Shown in pieces: positions 43,246 to 53,323 of a stretch of DNA of 64,000 nt. The notes beneath the pieces were generated by a model. It was not told where the DNA came from. It did no database searches and saw nothing but the letters and a program-made list of their open reading frames with translations. The position numbers and the translations under genes are program-made. Location of the stretch: the NCBI RefSeq assembly GCF_014844035.1, contig NZ_CP062159.1, positions 5,022,001 through 5,086,000 of the forward strand, given 5' to 3'. How positions within the stretch are numbered: position 1 is the stretch's first letter; every line of letters starts with the position of its first letter. This stretch comes from Flavobacterium sp. MDT1-60 (lineage in GTDB: Bacteria; Bacteroidota; Bacteroidia; Flavobacteriales; Flavobacteriaceae).

Positions 43246-45795
43246 ATGAAAAATCTATATAAAATATCACTTACAAGTATCTTTTTACTATTAGCCTTTA
43301 CAACATCTTACGCACAAAATATTGAAGGTGTCGTATCAACTACAGAAAACATTCCATTAGAAGCAGTTAATGTTGTTATCAAAGGGACAACCTTCAGCAC
43401 TACTACAGATCCAAGCGGGAAATTCTCAATCGATACTAAAGGGAAACTTCCAGTAACAATTCTAGTTCAATATGTTGGTTATAAAACTACTGAAATAGAA
43501 CTTAACGCTATTCCGGCAACTCCATTATTGGTAACATTAAAAGAAGAAAATGAACTTGTAGAAGTTGTGGTTTCTTCAAGACGTCGTATCGAAAAAGTTC
43601 AGGATGTGCCAATCGCAATTTCTGTTATCACAGGAAAACAGGCGGAACAAACCGGAGCTTTTAATGTGAATCGTATTAAAGAATTAGTGCCATCAGTTCA
43701 GCTATATTCATCAAACCCAAGAAATACCGGAATTAATATTCGTAGTCTTGGTTCTCCATTTGGACTTACAAATGACGGAATCGATCCGGGTGTTGGCTTT
43801 TATGTTGATGGTGTTTATTATGCTCGTCCGGCTGCTACAACACTAGATTTTATTGATGTAGAGCAAATCGAAGTATTACGTGGACCACAAGGATCTTTAT
43901 TTGGTAAAAACACAACTTCAGGAGCATTTAACATTACCACTCGCAAACCGAGCTTCACCTCAGGAGCTGATTTTGAAGTAAGTTACGGAAACTATAACTT
44001 TTTACAAGCAAAAGCTTCGGTTACTGGAGCTTTAGGTAAAAAAGTGGCAGGGCGTTTGTCTTTTTCAGGAACACAACGTGACGGTTTAATCGATAATGTT
44101 GTTACAGGAAGACCAACTAATACCTTAAACAATCAGGGAATCAGAGGTCAATTGCTTTGGACTCCAACAGTAAATACAAATATTATTTTAGCAGCAGATA
44201 TTACAACACAACGTCCGGACGGATATGCACAGGTTGTAGCAGGAGTTGCTCCTACTCAAAGAGCTGCTTATCGTCAGTTTGATGCTATTGTTAAAGATTT
44301 AAATTATCAATTGCCAAGTTTAAATGCATTTGATCGTAAAATTGATCACGATACTCCATGGCGTTCAGGACAAGATATGGGAGGTATTTCTCTTAATATT
44401 GACACCAAAATTGGAGGCGGAACACTTACCTCAACAACAGCTTGGAGATTCTGGAATTGGGATCCATCGAATGACAGAGATTTTACAGGATTGCAAGTAT
44501 TAGCTAAATCACAAAATCCAACGAGACAAACTCAGATCACGCAAGAGGTTCGTTATGCTGGTCAGTTAACATCAAAAATAAGCGGAGTTGCAGGTGTATT
44601 CTTCATCGATCAGACTTCTCAAACAGATGGTACAGAAGAATCCGGAAACGCACAATGGAGATTTGCACAAAGTACAACCAGTAACTTATGGAAAACTCCG
44701 GGTCTTTTTGAAGGATACGGAATCAAAACGGATGCAAATATCAGAGCATCCAGTGCGGCAGTATTTGGTCAATTAGACTGGGCTATTACAGATCGTTTAC
44801 ATATTTTACCAGGTTTAAGATATAACTTCGATAAAAAAGACGCGCATTATGCCCGTACAACATACGGAGGTCTTCAAACAACAGATCCTGCATTACTTGC
44901 TTTGAAAAAACTAGTGTACTCTGATCAGGCGTTTGACTCTAGTACTGATAATACAGATTTTTCAGGAAATTTAACTTTGACCTTTAAAGCATCTGATAAA
45001 ATTAACGCTTATGCAACTTATGCTAAAAGTTACAAACCAGTTGGTGTAAACGTTGCTGGATTACCAACAGATTCAAAAGGACAACCTTTGCTTGATCTTG
45101 CGGTAATTAGACCCGAAAAAGTAAATCATTATGAAGTTGGAGTAAAAACTTCTCCTTTTAGAAATTCAATATTCAATTTAGCTTTCTTCAATACAGAAAT
45201 TAAAGATTTCCAAACTAACGTTCAGGCAGCTGAATTAGGTGTGAACCGTGGTTATCTTGCGAATGCTGACAAAGTTCGTGTAAGAGGTGCAGAATTAGAT
45301 GCAAGTTTTGTATTCAGCCAACATTTAACTGTAAATGCTGCTGCAACTTATACTGAGGGTACTTATGTTAAGTTTACAAATGCACCACTTCCGTTAGAAG
45401 AAACCGGAGCAGCCGTAGCTTATAAAGATGTTTCAGGAACTGATTTGCCTGGTGCATCAAGATGGGCAGGATCTTTAGGCGGAGAGCTTTCTGACAATGC
45501 CAAATTCTTTGGTAATGCTGGTAAAATTTTCTTAGCTCTTGATTCTTACGCACGTTCTGAATTTTCATCAAGCCCTTCTGCTTCAAAATATTTGGTAGTC
45601 CCGGGTTATACAATTTTTAATGCTCGTTTAGGTTTCCGTGCTTCTCAGGGATTATCTATTCACTTCTGGGGACGTAACTTATTAAACAAAGATTATTACG
45701 AACAATTATTACCTGCAGGAGGAAACACAGGACAATATGCTGGTGTAATCGGAGATCAAAGAACTTATGGAGTTACATTGAAATATTCATTATAA
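43246..45795 (+). CDS. TonB-dependent receptor
   Basis: 849 aa outer membrane receptor. Signal peptide (residues 1-23, ending SYAQ). A carboxypeptidase-regulatory-like beta domain follows at about 25-105 (IEGVVSTTENIPLEAVNVVI). The TonB-box/plug region starts near EVVVSSRRRIEKVQDVPIAI, with IRSLGSPFGLTNDGIDPGVG and EVLRGPQGSLFGKNTTSGAF. A 22-strand barrel completes it, ending YGVTLKYSL. No SusD partner is next to it. The substrate is unknown; sulfur compounds are a guess from the Rrf2 gene and Cys-ending leader upstream. Terminator at 45813-45850. Confidence 0.93.
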   Translation: MKNLYKISLTSIFLLLAFTTSYAQNIEGVVSTTENIPLEAVNVVIKGTTFSTTTDPSGKFSIDTKGKLPVTILVQYVGYKTTEIELNAIPATPLLVTLKEENELVEVVVSSRRRIEKVQDVPIAISVITGKQAEQTGAFNVNRIKELVPSVQLYSSNPRNTGINIRSLGSPFGLTNDGIDPGVGFYVDGVYYARPAATTLDFIDVEQIEVLRGPQGSLFGKNTTSGAFNITTRKPSFTSGADFEVSYGNYNFLQAKASVTGALGKKVAGRLSFSGTQRDGLIDNVVTGRPTNTLNNQGIRGQLLWTPTVNTNIILAADITTQRPDGYAQVVAGVAPTQRAAYRQFDAIVKDLNYQLPSLNAFDRKIDHDTPWRSGQDMGGISLNIDTKIGGGTLTSTTAWRFWNWDPSNDRDFTGLQVLAKSQNPTRQTQITQEVRYAGQLTSKISGVAGVFFIDQTSQTDGTEESGNAQWRFAQSTTSNLWKTPGLFEGYGIKTDANIRASSAAVFGQLDWAITDRLHILPGLRYNFDKKDAHYARTTYGGLQTTDPALLALKKLVYSDQAFDSSTDNTDFSGNLTLTFKASDKINAYATYAKSYKPVGVNVAGLPTDSKGQPLLDLAVIRPEKVNHYEVGVKTSPFRNSIFNLAFFNTEIKDFQTNVQAAELGVNRGYLANADKVRVRGAELDASFVFSQHLTVNAAATYTEGTYVKFTNAPLPLEETGAAVAYKDVSGTDLPGASRWAGSLGGELSDNAKFFGNAGKIFLALDSYARSEFSSSPSASKYLVVPGYTIFNARLGFRASQGLSIHFWGRNLLNKDYYEQLLPAGGNTGQYAGVIGDQRTYGVTLKYSL

Positions 45796-45812
45796 GAAAT
45801 TAATTGAAATAC

Positions 45813-45850
45813 AAAGCGAGATAGGTTCTTAAACTTGCCTCGCTTTTTTT
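45813..45850 (+). terminator. Terminator of the TonB receptor gene
   Basis: AAAGCGAG (45813-45820) pairs with CTCGCTTT (45839-45846), followed by a run of T, 18 nt after the receptor stop codon. Confidence 0.8.
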
Positions 45851-45937
45851 ATAATCACAAAAAAGAATTTTAAACCCATTTTATTCTTCGATAAATACAT
45901 TTTGATTTATATATATTCGCAACCTGAATTTATATAA

Positions 45938-46681
45938 ATGAAAATTCTCAGAATATTTTTCTTTTTTGGTCTTATAAGTCAAATTGGTTTTTCTCAAACA
46001 AAGAGAAATATCGACCAGCAAACCCTGACCTGGATTCGTTATTATAATATTTTACCCTTAACTGAGAAATGGGCCCTTCACTCCGAATTTGACAACCGTA
46101 GTTTTTTGAATCCTGTTCACGAAAATCTTTTTGTAATAAGAGTTCAGGGAAGATATCGCGCTACTAAACTGGTCGATTTAGGGGGAGGATTTGCTTTTTT
46201 TAGTACCAATACACAAGATCCGCATATTGATCCTGATTATTCAATTCCCGAATATCGCGGTCAGCAAGACATAACGCTAATTAATGATATTGCGAAAATC
46301 ACTTTCCACAATCGTTTTCAGTTAGAAGAACGCTTTATTCAGAAAGCTACTAAAACGGAATTGCTGGATGATTTCTCTTTTTCTTTCCGATTCCGATATC
46401 GATTACAATCCACTTTTGATCTTTGGAAAAAAGAAAAACGAAGTTTAAAAGGTACTATTTCTGATGAAATCCTTCTTAATTTCGGAAAAGACAACAAAAG
46501 AAATACTTTTGATCAAAATAGACTTTACGCTGCATTACGTTATCATTTTAATCCTAATATTGGTTTAGAAGTGGGTTATTTGAAAAGTTTTCAACGACGT
46601 GCCAGCGGTGTTGATTTTTATGATCGTGATATTATTCGTTTTACACTTTACCACAGAATTGATCGAAAAACGAATAAATAA
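45938..46681 (+). CDS. DUF2490 outer membrane protein
   Basis: 247 aa. Signal peptide (MKILRIFFFFGLISQIGFSQ). The mature part is an amphipathic beta-barrel pattern: TLTWIRYYNILPLTEKWALH, VRVQGRYRATKLVDLGGG, FHNRFQLEERFI, YAALRYHFNPNIGLEVGYL and DIIRFTLYHRI. This matches the DUF2490 family of small porin-like proteins in Bacteroidota. Function unknown. It has its own upstream region after the receptor terminator. Confidence 0.88.
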   Translation: MKILRIFFFFGLISQIGFSQTKRNIDQQTLTWIRYYNILPLTEKWALHSEFDNRSFLNPVHENLFVIRVQGRYRATKLVDLGGGFAFFSTNTQDPHIDPDYSIPEYRGQQDITLINDIAKITFHNRFQLEERFIQKATKTELLDDFSFSFRFRYRLQSTFDLWKKEKRSLKGTISDEILLNFGKDNKRNTFDQNRLYAALRYHFNPNIGLEVGYLKSFQRRASGVDFYDRDIIRFTLYHRIDRKTNK

Positions 46682-46695
46682 AAATTCCAAAATAA

Positions 46696-46824
46696 TCCCG
46701 AAGCTTCGGGACCAATCCCAAAAATCAAATCTATAATAGCATACTATTTAGTAAACTATCCAAGAAAAAAATATTCAACCAAAAATAACTTTTATTTTGG
46801 AGATTTAGTCCCGAAGCTTCGGGA
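46696..46824. repeat. Pair of identical 16-nt palindromes
   Basis: TCCCGAAGCTTCGGGA occurs at 46696-46711 and again at 46809-46824, between convergent genes (DUF2490 plus strand, receptor-like gene minus strand). Each is a perfect palindrome and could end transcription; the flanks (aatcccga... and ...tcgggatta) also mirror each other. Confidence 0.8.
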
Positions 46825-46843
46825 TTACTTTAGAGTTTAAAAC

Positions 46844-49618
46844 CTATTCTTCTCCTCCTTGACGCTCTCCTCCGCCTCTTCTTCTTTGTCCTTTTTCTTT
46901 AGCAGAAAAATTTCCAATTTTATAAGCCAGAGAAAACATCACATATCTTTTTAGAACTGTATTTTCCTCATCACGAATAGAAGTTGCCGAAATCGTTCTG
47001 GTAGCACTTTGGTTTTGATTCAAAACATCGTAAACTTTTACTTTGGCATAAAGTTTTTTATCAAAAAAACCATAAGACAAACTGGTATTCCACAAATAGA
47101 AATCCTTTTTGAAGTCGTCTGAAATATTAGAATTGTAACTATAGCTAAAATCATTTCCGAAAATTAGATTTGCCGGCCAATACGATGTCGTTTGCAAATT
47201 GATTCTATGAAGTACATTTGAACTCGCGTCTCTGTTGTAATTTTCATATTTAGTCTCATTATAAGACAGACTATAAGATGGCGAAATGGTAAGCACTTCT
47301 CCATATTCATAAGTCATATATACCTTTGGAGTAATAGCCGTAGATTTTGCATTGTACATCACGGCGTTAGTAAAACCTTTATCAAAAGAATAACTACCAT
47401 TAAGCGCTAAACCATATCTTAAAACATGGGCATCTCTTTTTATAGACTGACTCCAGTTGGCACCAACCGAAACTGTATAAGTTCCCGATATATTTATGTA
47501 AGATGTTGTTCTTTTACCACTATCATCATACACAGATGTCGCATAAATATCATTACTGTAATAATCACCTTTAGCCATAAAACTATAACCTGAACGTGTT
47601 CTGAAATCAAAATTTCTGAAATTAAAGTTTACTGTATTTTTCTCTACAGGATCTAAATTCGGATTACCTATAATCGTATTCAATGGATTCGTTAAATTGG
47701 CAATCGGCATTAAGTAATTTGCTGCCGGAAGCGTGCTTGAATAATCGTATTTTAGAGTCAGGTTTTTTGATCGGCTGAATTTATATCGAAATTGTGCGGT
47801 TGCAAAAGGCAAAGCATATTTCTTATTTAATTCAGTTTCTTTTCCTAAGTACAACGAATAGTTATCAAAGCCAACAATAGACGTTTTAGAGTCCAGATTT
47901 AAAGTGAATTTATTTTTTTGCAAAGTAACTCCCACTTTAGGGCTAACCGAATTTTGTCTGGAAGTTGTGTACGTACTCAGCGATTCATTCAGATCAGAAT
48001 ACGATTGTGAAGCAGCATCAAAATCAAATGTTTTTTGATCTTTAACTTCGCTTTTCCAGTCAAAATCAGATCCAAATCTTATGCGTAAAGAATCTGTAAT
48101 AGGCTCTGTATATTCAATATCTGCCGAATAAGAATCACTTGTGTTACTGTTTTTAGTATTCTGATTTCTCAAATCATCCGGTTTACTATCCTGATAAAAA
48201 ATAGTTTGAGATTGATTCCATCCATCCGATTCAGTGTTTGAATTATTGTTATCAAAAACAAAACTTAGATTACGGTTTTTTTTCTTAAATACTTTATTAA
48301 AATTGATCGTGTTGGCAAAGCTCGTATTCTTACTCTCATTGTATGATTTAGCTGTGCTTTTGTTCAAAGCATCACCATTTTCATCTACTGAAGAAGTAGA
48401 CGAAGATGAATCACTATTTGATCGTGACTGATTTAATTTTGGAGCCACAACAAGTCTCGTAGTCGGGTCTATTTTATATTCTAATTCGAAATTGGCTTTG
48501 TTGCCCGTATTTTCATTTCTTGTTTTTGCATCAGATTCGGTGATAATATTTCCTGTTGGCAAAAAACTAAGCTGATTCGATTTACTTTCGTTTTTATTAA
48601 TCGTATTGGCAAAATTGTAGCTTCCCATAGCTGCTAATTTTTCACTCCAGTCATCTGTATAATTAACACCAAACAAATTAGATTGTGTAATTCCTTTTCC
48701 GTTACCCGCAGAACCGCTATTTCTATTGCTATTATTTCTTCCGCCACCCATATTATCAAAAACTTCATCCTGAGCAAAACCGGTTGAATTTATATTATTG
48801 GAAGACCCTAAAACACTTATCTTCCGTTTATTATTGAAGAAGTTCATAATCAGACTACTTTCATACCGATCGTCAGAACCGTAGCCTCCTAATATTTTTC
48901 CAAAATAGCCTTTGTTTTTTTTCTCATCAATAGTCAGGTTAATTGACGAATAATCTGAAGTAGATTCTTGTTTGGCCAGCTCCTCTTTCTTAGACTTAAA
49001 ATCTGAAACCTGAATTTTTTTTATAATGTCGGCAGGTAAATTTTTCAGAAGCAAAGCCCCATCTTTATCAAAAAATGTTTTTCCGTTGACAAGAAACTGT
49101 GTTACTTCCCGCCCATTTACGGTCACTTTTCCGTCATTATCAACATCAACTCCTGGTAATTGTTTTAGTAAAGTCTCCACATTAGAATCCGGGCGCACTT
49201 TATATGAAGCAGCGTTAAATTCCAATGTATCTTTTTTCATTGTAATAGGTGGAGCAGCAGTTTTAATTACAACATTATCTAATGCATTGACATTTTCAAG
49301 GACATATAACTTTCCAAAATCTTTGCTTTCTAAAAGTCCTTTTTGCTCTTCAATATACGGCTGATAACCTACATAGTTTATTTTTAGCAAAACAGGTTTG
49401 TCATATTTTTTGGTGTTTATTCTAAAAACACCATTTTTATCTGTAGTAGCATATTCTATTATAGTAGAATCTTTTACAGTAGTAAAATAAACGGTAGCAA
49501 GCTCAAGAGGCAGTTGCGTATTGATATCAACTACAGTCCCTTTAACAATAATATCGTTCTGGGCATTGGCGGCAAAACAAAAAAGAAAAAACAGTAAAAA
49601 TGAATAAATCCTGGTCAT
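46844..49618 (-). CDS. TonB-dependent receptor-like outer membrane protein
   Basis: 924 aa from MTRIYSFLLFFLFCF; 13 extra residues from an upstream Met are less likely because they precede the signal peptide. Signal peptide ends ANAQ. A carboxypeptidase-regulatory-like domain (IIVKGTVVDINTQLPLELAT) is followed by a plug (PGVDVDNDGKVTVNGREVTQ) and a large barrel. The layout matches the outer membrane beta-barrel family related to TonB receptors (OMP_b-brl_3 type). The C-terminal tail is Arg/Gly-rich (GQRRRGGGERQGGEE), which is unusual for a barrel end. Substrate unknown. Confidence 0.88.
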   Translation of the reverse strand: MTRIYSFLLFFLFCFAANAQNDIIVKGTVVDINTQLPLELATVYFTTVKDSTIIEYATTDKNGVFRINTKKYDKPVLLKINYVGYQPYIEEQKGLLESKDFGKLYVLENVNALDNVVIKTAAPPITMKKDTLEFNAASYKVRPDSNVETLLKQLPGVDVDNDGKVTVNGREVTQFLVNGKTFFDKDGALLLKNLPADIIKKIQVSDFKSKKEELAKQESTSDYSSINLTIDEKKNKGYFGKILGGYGSDDRYESSLIMNFFNNKRKISVLGSSNNINSTGFAQDEVFDNMGGGRNNSNRNSGSAGNGKGITQSNLFGVNYTDDWSEKLAAMGSYNFANTINKNESKSNQLSFLPTGNIITESDAKTRNENTGNKANFELEYKIDPTTRLVVAPKLNQSRSNSDSSSSTSSVDENGDALNKSTAKSYNESKNTSFANTINFNKVFKKKNRNLSFVFDNNNSNTESDGWNQSQTIFYQDSKPDDLRNQNTKNSNTSDSYSADIEYTEPITDSLRIRFGSDFDWKSEVKDQKTFDFDAASQSYSDLNESLSTYTTSRQNSVSPKVGVTLQKNKFTLNLDSKTSIVGFDNYSLYLGKETELNKKYALPFATAQFRYKFSRSKNLTLKYDYSSTLPAANYLMPIANLTNPLNTIIGNPNLDPVEKNTVNFNFRNFDFRTRSGYSFMAKGDYYSNDIYATSVYDDSGKRTTSYINISGTYTVSVGANWSQSIKRDAHVLRYGLALNGSYSFDKGFTNAVMYNAKSTAITPKVYMTYEYGEVLTISPSYSLSYNETKYENYNRDASSNVLHRINLQTTSYWPANLIFGNDFSYSYNSNISDDFKKDFYLWNTSLSYGFFDKKLYAKVKVYDVLNQNQSATRTISATSIRDEENTVLKRYVMFSLAYKIGNFSAKEKGQRRRGGGERQGGEE

Positions 49619-49743
49619 AAATTGGTTAGTTAGAATAGTTAAGACTATAAAAAACACAAAAGGTTTAATTGTAGTTTTTACATTTATTCAAATAATATGA
49701 CAATTACATGAAAGACATTTTTTGTAAATTTGAAATCAAGCAT

Positions 49744-49772
49744 AAAAAAATCCCGAATTACTCGGGACTTTT
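49744..49772. terminator. Terminator-like hairpin upstream of receptor-like gene
   Basis: TCCCGA (49751-49756) pairs with TCGGGA (49762-49767), with a seven-A run before and T run after. It follows the lipoprotein gene (minus strand, ending at 49833) and should terminate it. Confidence 0.75.
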
Positions 49773-49832
49773 CTAAATATAGATGCAAATTTGCTAAAAT
49801 TGAATATATAAAACCTAATCAATTTAAGCCAA

Positions 49833-50738
49833 TTAAATATCTTTCTCGCTTGGTAATGGCGATTTAAAATCAGGCACTAATATCGTCGTTTGCAACTTAT
49901 TAGCTGCAGGTATTTGATCAGAAAGTATTGTAAATATAGTATTAGTGCTTTCACCATTTGTTATATTTACTGCGACAGCATATTCAGCAACTTTTTCCCC
50001 TTTATCATCAAAAATACTAACGATATGTTTTAATGGTGCACCATGGGAAGCGTAATAACCATCAAGATGGGTTAAACCATTATGAGTTTTATCAACATTT
50101 ATCAATCCTGTACCGCTACCTCCCTCATATTTCGTTTGAACTTTAGCGGTATAATTCCAGCTCTTTAATTCATTCGATAATTGAAACACTGATATTACGC
50201 GACCATTTGTTGGCAGTAATGTAAATGAAACCGGAGTGTTTACTCCTGCTACTACATCTATAGTTTGTGCAGTAGATATATAATTAACCGCAGCCGACTT
50301 TACTTCCCATTTTATAAATAAATCATTTACAGATGAAGTGCTGGATTCCCCTGTCCAGTTACCATAAACATATTCTTCTCCAATGCCAGAATTAGCCGTA
50401 ACAAATATTCTTGAAATTCCTGTACTAAAATTTCTTATCTCAAATCCATCAGCAGCACCGACATTATTATCTGAAACGATACCGAAATTAAAAGTACTTG
50501 CAACCCTGCTTTGATCAATTTGTCCTGAACTCCAAGGCTGAACTTTAATCACAACCGCGTTAACAGTAACTGGAAGCGTTCCGCGCTTTACATCTTTCCC
50601 CGTAATATTACTTTTTTGAGAATTAAGATTAATATTCATTGACGTTTCTTGACTAGCAACATCGTCATGTATTACGCTATCTTCTGAGCAACTTATTAAA
50701 CTAAATAACAATATACCTACTAATGTAATTTTTTTCAT
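49833..50738 (-). CDS. Lipoprotein of unknown function
   Basis: 301 aa with lipobox LISC (MKKITLVGILLFSLISC). The mature protein is Ser/Thr/Asn-rich and beta-rich, with VNAVVIKVQPWSSGQIDQ, VAGVNTPVSFTLLPTNGRVISVF and HIVSIFDDKGEKVAEYAVAV, which reads like immunoglobulin-type or DUF4397-like beta sandwiches, but I cannot name a family. It contains a Gly-rich loop (KYEGGSGTGL). Flanked by terminators on both sides, so monocistronic. Confidence 0.75.
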   Translation of the reverse strand: MKKITLVGILLFSLISCSEDSVIHDDVASQETSMNINLNSQKSNITGKDVKRGTLPVTVNAVVIKVQPWSSGQIDQSRVASTFNFGIVSDNNVGAADGFEIRNFSTGISRIFVTANSGIGEEYVYGNWTGESSTSSVNDLFIKWEVKSAAVNYISTAQTIDVVAGVNTPVSFTLLPTNGRVISVFQLSNELKSWNYTAKVQTKYEGGSGTGLINVDKTHNGLTHLDGYYASHGAPLKHIVSIFDDKGEKVAEYAVAVNITNGESTNTIFTILSDQIPAANKLQTTILVPDFKSPLPSEKDI

Positions 50739-50912
50739 ATTTTTTTATTTAAGCAAATCTCATCTAAAATAATATTAAATACAAATCATTTCTCTAAAAT
50801 TAATAATATTATTACTCCTGTTTTGTAATATACTCAGCGCTATTCTGGTCAAATCATAATCTAAAAAGTTCAAAATTGCATTTTCTAAATTCTTGGTTTC
50901 AATAAAATAAAA

Positions 50913-50936
50913 AAATCGCTCATAGATGAGCGATTT
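50913..50936. terminator. Terminator of der
   Basis: AAATCGCTCA (50913-50922) pairs with TGAGCGATTT (50927-50936), flanked by A and T runs. It lies 28 nt past the der stop. Confidence 0.85.
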
Positions 50937-50963
50937 AATTTTTATTTAAAAAATATAGAGCAT

Positions 50964-52274
50964 TTATTTCTCTCTGATATAAATATCGATTGGCACTCCT
51001 GAAAAGTCCCAATTTTCTCTAATTTTATTTTCAAGATATCTTTTATATGGTTCTTTAACATATTGTGGCATGTTAGCAAAAAACACAAACTGAGGTGTTA
51101 AAGTTGGCAACTGCATACAATATTTAATTTTCACATATTTACCTTTTGTCGCTGGTGGTGGATATGCTTCAATCACTTTCAACATAAATTCGTTAAATTT
51201 TGAAGTAGGAATTCTTTGTTTTCTATTTTCAAAAACCTGAACTGTAGCTTCCAATGCTTTCAATAAACGTTGTTTCGTTAAAGCCGAAACGAACAAAATT
51301 GGCACATCAGTAAAAGGCATTAATTCTTCCTTAATTTTTGCTTCGTAATCACGAGTCGACATGGTATCTTTTTCAACCAAATCCCATTTGTTTACCAGGA
51401 TTACAACACCTTTACGGTTTTTCTCAGCCAACCAGAAAATACTCTGATCTTGCCCTTCAAATCCACGAGTTGCATCGATAACTAATATACAGATATCTGC
51501 ATGCTCAATCGCACGTACTGAACGCATTACCGAGTAAAACTCTAAATCTTCTTTAACTTTAGCCTTACGACGGATTCCAGCAGTATCCACTAAATTAAAT
51601 TCAAAACCAAAACGGTCAAATTTTGTATCAATTGCATCACGGGTTGTTCCTGCAATATCCGTTACCATGAAACGTTCTTTACCAATTAATGCATTGATAA
51701 AACTAGATTTTCCAGCGTTCGGACGTCCTACAACAGCAAAACGAGGTAAAATAACCTCTTCCTGAACAGGTTCTGGTTTTACCGGAAAAGACTCAATTAA
51801 AGCATCCAATAAATCTCCGGTTCCACTTCCTGAAATACTGGCGAAAGTAAAATACTCTCCCAATCCAAGGTTATAAAACTCCAACGCATCTTTTTCACGC
51901 ATTGCGTTGTCAACCTTATTTACAGCCAATAAAACTGGTTTTGTCACTTTACGCAATAGGCGCGCAACAACATCATCCATTGGTGTAATTCCTTCTTCTA
52001 CATCAACCACAAAAATAATAACATCAGCCTCGTCGATAGCAAGCTCCACTTGTTTGCGAATTTCACCTTCAAATACGTCATCAGATCCGCGAACATATCC
52101 GCCGGTATCAATTACAGAAAACTCTTTTCCGTTCCACTCGCTTTTACCGTAGTTTCTATCTCTGGTAACTCCAGAAACCGAATCCACAATAGCTTCTCTT
52201 CTTTGTATCAGCCTATTAAAAAGGGTTGATTTCCCTACATTAGGTCTTCCTACTATCGCAACAATGTTATTCAT
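50964..52274 (-). CDS. der: Ribosome biogenesis GTPase Der (EngA)
   Basis: 436 aa. Two tandem GTPase domains with P-loops GRPNVGKST (residues 8-16) and GRPNAGKSS (about 182), switch II DTGGYV and [12 protein letters not shown] and NKWD guanine-specificity motifs, and a C-terminal KH-like domain. Required for 50S subunit assembly. Preceded by a promoter on the minus strand (52372-52404) and a TCTAAAA array in its 5' leader. era lies nearby on the same strand but in a separate unit. Confidence 0.97.
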   Translation of the reverse strand: MNNIVAIVGRPNVGKSTLFNRLIQRREAIVDSVSGVTRDRNYGKSEWNGKEFSVIDTGGYVRGSDDVFEGEIRKQVELAIDEADVIIFVVDVEEGITPMDDVVARLLRKVTKPVLLAVNKVDNAMREKDALEFYNLGLGEYFTFASISGSGTGDLLDALIESFPVKPEPVQEEVILPRFAVVGRPNAGKSSFINALIGKERFMVTDIAGTTRDAIDTKFDRFGFEFNLVDTAGIRRKAKVKEDLEFYSVMRSVRAIEHADICILVIDATRGFEGQDQSIFWLAEKNRKGVVILVNKWDLVEKDTMSTRDYEAKIKEELMPFTDVPILFVSALTKQRLLKALEATVQVFENRKQRIPTSKFNEFMLKVIEAYPPPATKGKYVKIKYCMQLPTLTPQFVFFANMPQYVKEPYKRYLENKIRENWDFSGVPIDIYIREK

Positions 52275-52280
52275 TTTTTT

Positions 52281-52318
52281 GAATTTTAGATTTTAGATTT
52301 TAGATTTTAGATTTTTAG
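52281..52318 (-). repeat. TCTAAAA heptamer array upstream of der
   Basis: Four near-perfect tandem units of attttag (tctaaaa in the sense direction), ending a few nt before the der ATG. Same orientation relative to the gene as the arrays upstream of hemL, hutU and the TPM gene. Confidence 0.8.
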
Positions 52319-52371
52319 TTCCCTAAAAACCTAATCGCTTGTAATCCAAAATGCTTTATTTTAATTTTTTG

Positions 52372-52404
52372 CAAAGGTAGGTAAAAAAGTGGCTAATTTG
52401 CCAA
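52372..52404 (-). promoter_or_regulatory. Predicted der promoter
   Basis: On the minus strand: TTG (52404-52402), 22 nt, then TACCTTTG (52379-52372). This fits the Bacteroidota consensus and leaves a 5' leader of about 90 nt that contains the heptamer array. Confidence 0.6.
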
Positions 52405-52460
52405 GTTTATAAGCACCTAAGTTTTTTATTATTTTTCCTGTTATTTTGAGGTATTTTTAA

Positions 52461-52548
52461 GGAGCTGTTTCCTGCTATCCGTTTCAATCTTTTTTATTGT
52501 AGAAAAAACAATAAAAAAGGATTTCCACTTCTATCAGGGCTAGGGCTT
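52461..52548 (-). repeat. Dispersed hairpin element, copy 2
   Basis: On the minus strand: ccctgatagaagtggaaatc, a stem ttttttattgt / acaataaaaaa, then gattgaaacggatagcagga. Same flanks as copies 1 and 3 with a different but fully paired stem. Confidence 0.75.
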
Positions 52549-52596
52549 GAGGCATCAAAAGCTTTTTACATTTATATTCAAAAAACATAAAATCTT

Positions 52597-53190
52597 TTAT
52601 TCCTTTCTTAGCCAACCCAATAACCTATCATTTTCTATTTTATAATATCCGTTTTTATTTTCTAATGTAAAACTTTCTCTTGAGCCACTAAATGGTCCTG
52701 GATTTTGCTGAATAATCTCGATTTTATTTTGAGAAACTTTCGATATTATAGCAACATGCCCAAATCTATTTAAAACAGATCCTGAAAAAATGACCAGATC
52801 TCCCACTTTAGGCTTTGCTGTACCAGGATTTTTATATTGAATTAAATTTCGTTTTAAATTTAAACCTCCATCTTTAACTTCTGGATCAAAAAAATCTTTT
52901 GCATGACCATAAGCATCGGGCATTTTATGGTTTAAATATTCGTAATAATATCTTTTTACGAATTCAACACACTGATATTTAAGTCCTAGATTGTAATTAT
53001 CTTTGGTAACGTTTCTTTCCAGTACATGATCAACACCACCATTATAATACACTTTTACACCATTTAAACTGTCTAATGGCTGTCCTATCTTATAATTACG
53101 GTTTAGATTTACTTTTTTTACAACTTTTAAACCGGCGTAACCCAAAGCTAAAACTGAAATTAGGATTAGAGCAGTCTTTTTAACTTTCAT
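52597..53190 (-). CDS. CHAP-domain amidase/peptidase
   Basis: 197 aa. N-terminal membrane anchor or uncleaved signal (TALILISVLALGYAGLKVV). CHAP domain with catalytic Cys in KYQCVEFVKRYYYEYL, His in RFGHVAIISKV, and the usual GDLVIFSGS block. It should cleave peptidoglycan peptides or amide bonds outside the inner membrane. Complete by length. Bracketed by inverted copies of the hairpin element (52461-52548 and 53231-53312). Confidence 0.88.
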   Translation of the reverse strand: MKVKKTALILISVLALGYAGLKVVKKVNLNRNYKIGQPLDSLNGVKVYYNGGVDHVLERNVTKDNYNLGLKYQCVEFVKRYYYEYLNHKMPDAYGHAKDFFDPEVKDGGLNLKRNLIQYKNPGTAKPKVGDLVIFSGSVLNRFGHVAIISKVSQNKIEIIQQNPGPFSGSRESFTLENKNGYYKIENDRLLGWLRKE

Positions 53191-53230
53191 TTCTTCTTTT
53201 TAAAAATAATGTTCTTTTTAATTCTGTTTG

Positions 53231-53312
53231 CGTGAGGGATAGTAGTGAAAATCCTTTTTATTTTTTCTTTAAAAATAAAAAGATTGCAACGGATAGCCCG
53301 ACCCGGAGGGAC
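53231..53312 (+). repeat. Dispersed hairpin element, copy 3
   Basis: gggatagtagtgaaaatcc, a stem ctttttattttt / aaaaataaaaag, then gattgcaacggatagcccga. The stem sequence differs from copies 1 and 2 but pairing is kept. Confidence 0.7.
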
Positions 53313-53323
53313 ACTCCCAAATA

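Larger units (their letters stand above)
52275..52596. other. Intergenic region between der and the CHAP gene
   Basis: 322 nt without a gene. It holds the heptamer array (52281-52318), the der promoter (52372-52404) and hairpin-element copy 2 (52461-52548). Confidence 0.6.
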
